Assembly: GCA_964372115.1 (NCBI GenBank)
Contig: CAYJPN010000012.1
Location: forward strand, 1 to 64,000
Direction: 5' to 3'
DNA length: 64,000 bases
DNA from: CG2-30-36-16 sp964372115
Lineage (GTDB): Bacteria; Bacteroidota; Ignavibacteria; Ignavibacteriales; Ignavibacteriaceae
Made by a program: the position numbers and the translations under genes. The notes under the pieces are model-generated. The model searched no databases. It worked only from the letters and a program-made list of their open reading frames with translations, and was not told where the DNA came from. Shown here piece after piece: positions 63,540 to 64,000 of this stretch (its first letter is position 1; every line of letters begins with the position of its first letter).

Positions 63540-63551
63540 GCAAAAGAAAAA

Positions 63552-64000
63552 TTAATTTTTCCGCTCAATAATAAAATCGATTAGTGATTCTAAAGCGTGT
63601 TTGCTTTGTGAATCGGGAAATATTTTTAGCGCTTCGCGTGCTTTCTCAGAATAATTGTGGGCTGTCTCAATCGCGTATTCAATTCCCTTCTGCTCTCTTA
63701 CAAAATTTATAATTTCTTTTACACCGTCAGTGCTTGTTCCGTTTTTTATCATTTTACGGATGCGTGCTGCTTCCTTAGTTGAAACTTGTTTTAATGAGTG
63801 AATTAATGGGAGTGTGATTTTCTTTTCTTTTATATCGCCCCCAATAGGTTTACCAATTAAACTGGTTGAGCCTTCATAATCGAGAATGTCATCTCTAATT
63901 TGAAAAGTTATACCAATTGCCTCACCAAATTCTCTCATCGCCTCATGGAACGCGGGATTATTCGACGAGCTAAGCGCACCAATTTGGCAGCATGTTTCGA
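63552..64000 (-). CDS. Polyprenyl diphosphate synthase, C-terminal part
   Basis: The C-terminal 148 residues of a trans-isoprenyl diphosphate synthase; the N-terminus lies beyond the window end. The frame stays open to base 64000 (ETCCQIGALSSSNNPAFHEA before MREFGEAIG). The second Asp-rich motif DDILDYEG is present, and IGKPIGGDIKEKKITLPLIH is typical of the IspB/octaprenyl-type enzymes. It makes the long isoprenoid side chain of quinones. Convergent with the USP gene, 12 bases apart. Confidence 0.93.
   Translation of the reverse strand, partial: ETCCQIGALSSSNNPAFHEAMREFGEAIGITFQIRDDILDYEGSTSLIGKPIGGDIKEKKITLPLIHSLKQVSTKEAARIRKMIKNGTSTDGVKEIINFVREQKGIEYAIETAHNYSEKAREALKIFPDSQSKHALESLIDFIIERKN

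Overview
ORGANISM. The window is AT-rich bacterial chromosome, most likely from the class Ignavibacteria (Ignavibacteriota, within the Bacteroidota/Chlorobiota group). Three large exported proteins end in the type IX secretion sorting signature NxPNPFNPxTxI. There are lipoproteins, a GWxTD-domain protein, a DUF3160 protein, a class 1B dihydroorotate dehydrogenase (PyrD+PyrK) and an atpDC pair away from the other ATP synthase genes. Many genes lack a clear Shine-Dalgarno sequence. The placement is inference from gene content; no rRNA lies in the window. LAYOUT. 1-702: non-coding, opening with a 21-bp tandem repeat array cut by the window edge. 703-11167 (mostly plus): APC permease, polA, two GT9 glycosyltransferases, a degraded HEPN/MNT pair and a GT4 enzyme (minus), a homocysteine methyltransferase, ispE and a PGRP-type amidase. 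11160-15987 (minus): LD-carboxypeptidase, a 66-aa unknown and the pntAA-pntAB-pntB transhydrogenase operon with a complex 3' hairpin. 16302-20244 (plus): ATP-cone/uridine-kinase fusion, M28 lipoprotein peptidase, secreted unknown. 30086-20331 (minus): compact eight-gene run mutS-DUF1684-aroF-tyrA-two MORN-2 repeat proteins-aguB-aguA, closed by a strong terminator. 30251-35794 (plus): COG4947-type alpha/beta-hydrolase lacking its nucleophile serine, a 1250-aa GH13 protein, adk. 48137-35778 (minus): ettA, pyrK, pyrD, folC, rho, an M23/T9SS protein, GWxTD protein, pdxA, a methyltransferase and ftsE. 50153-48166 (minus): glutaminyl-cyclase-like M28 protein and prmA. 57163-50323 (minus): DUF3160/T9SS protein, aminotransferase-crcB-DUF190, then atpDC. 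57418-58103 (plus): tRNA cluster Pro, Arg, His, Glu with a degenerate tandem copy of the tRNA-Pro 3' part. 61357-58262 (minus): beta-helix protein with five near-identical 102-aa repeats. 61740-63539 (plus): HisA-like barrel, cNMP-binding protein, universal stress protein. 63552-64000 (minus): partial polyprenyl diphosphate synthase. HOW THE GENES FIT TOGETHER. Most of the window is housekeeping: replication and repair (PolA, MutS), termination (Rho), translation (EttA, PrmA, tRNAs), nucleotide, cofactor and isoprenoid synthesis (PyrDK, Adk, FolC, PdxA, IspE), energy (AtpDC, Pnt), aromatic amino acids (AroF, TyrA), agmatine to putrescine (AguA, AguB) and envelope glycosylation or peptidoglycan turnover. 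I found no CRISPR array, transposase, integrase or phage module. The points most worth following up are the esterase homologue without its serine, the large GH13 protein beside it, the tRNA-Pro partial duplication carrying a new paired anticodon arm, the two mutually exclusive hairpins after pntB, the internally deleted HEPN gene, the recombining repeats of the beta-helix protein and the HisA-cNMP-USP operon.
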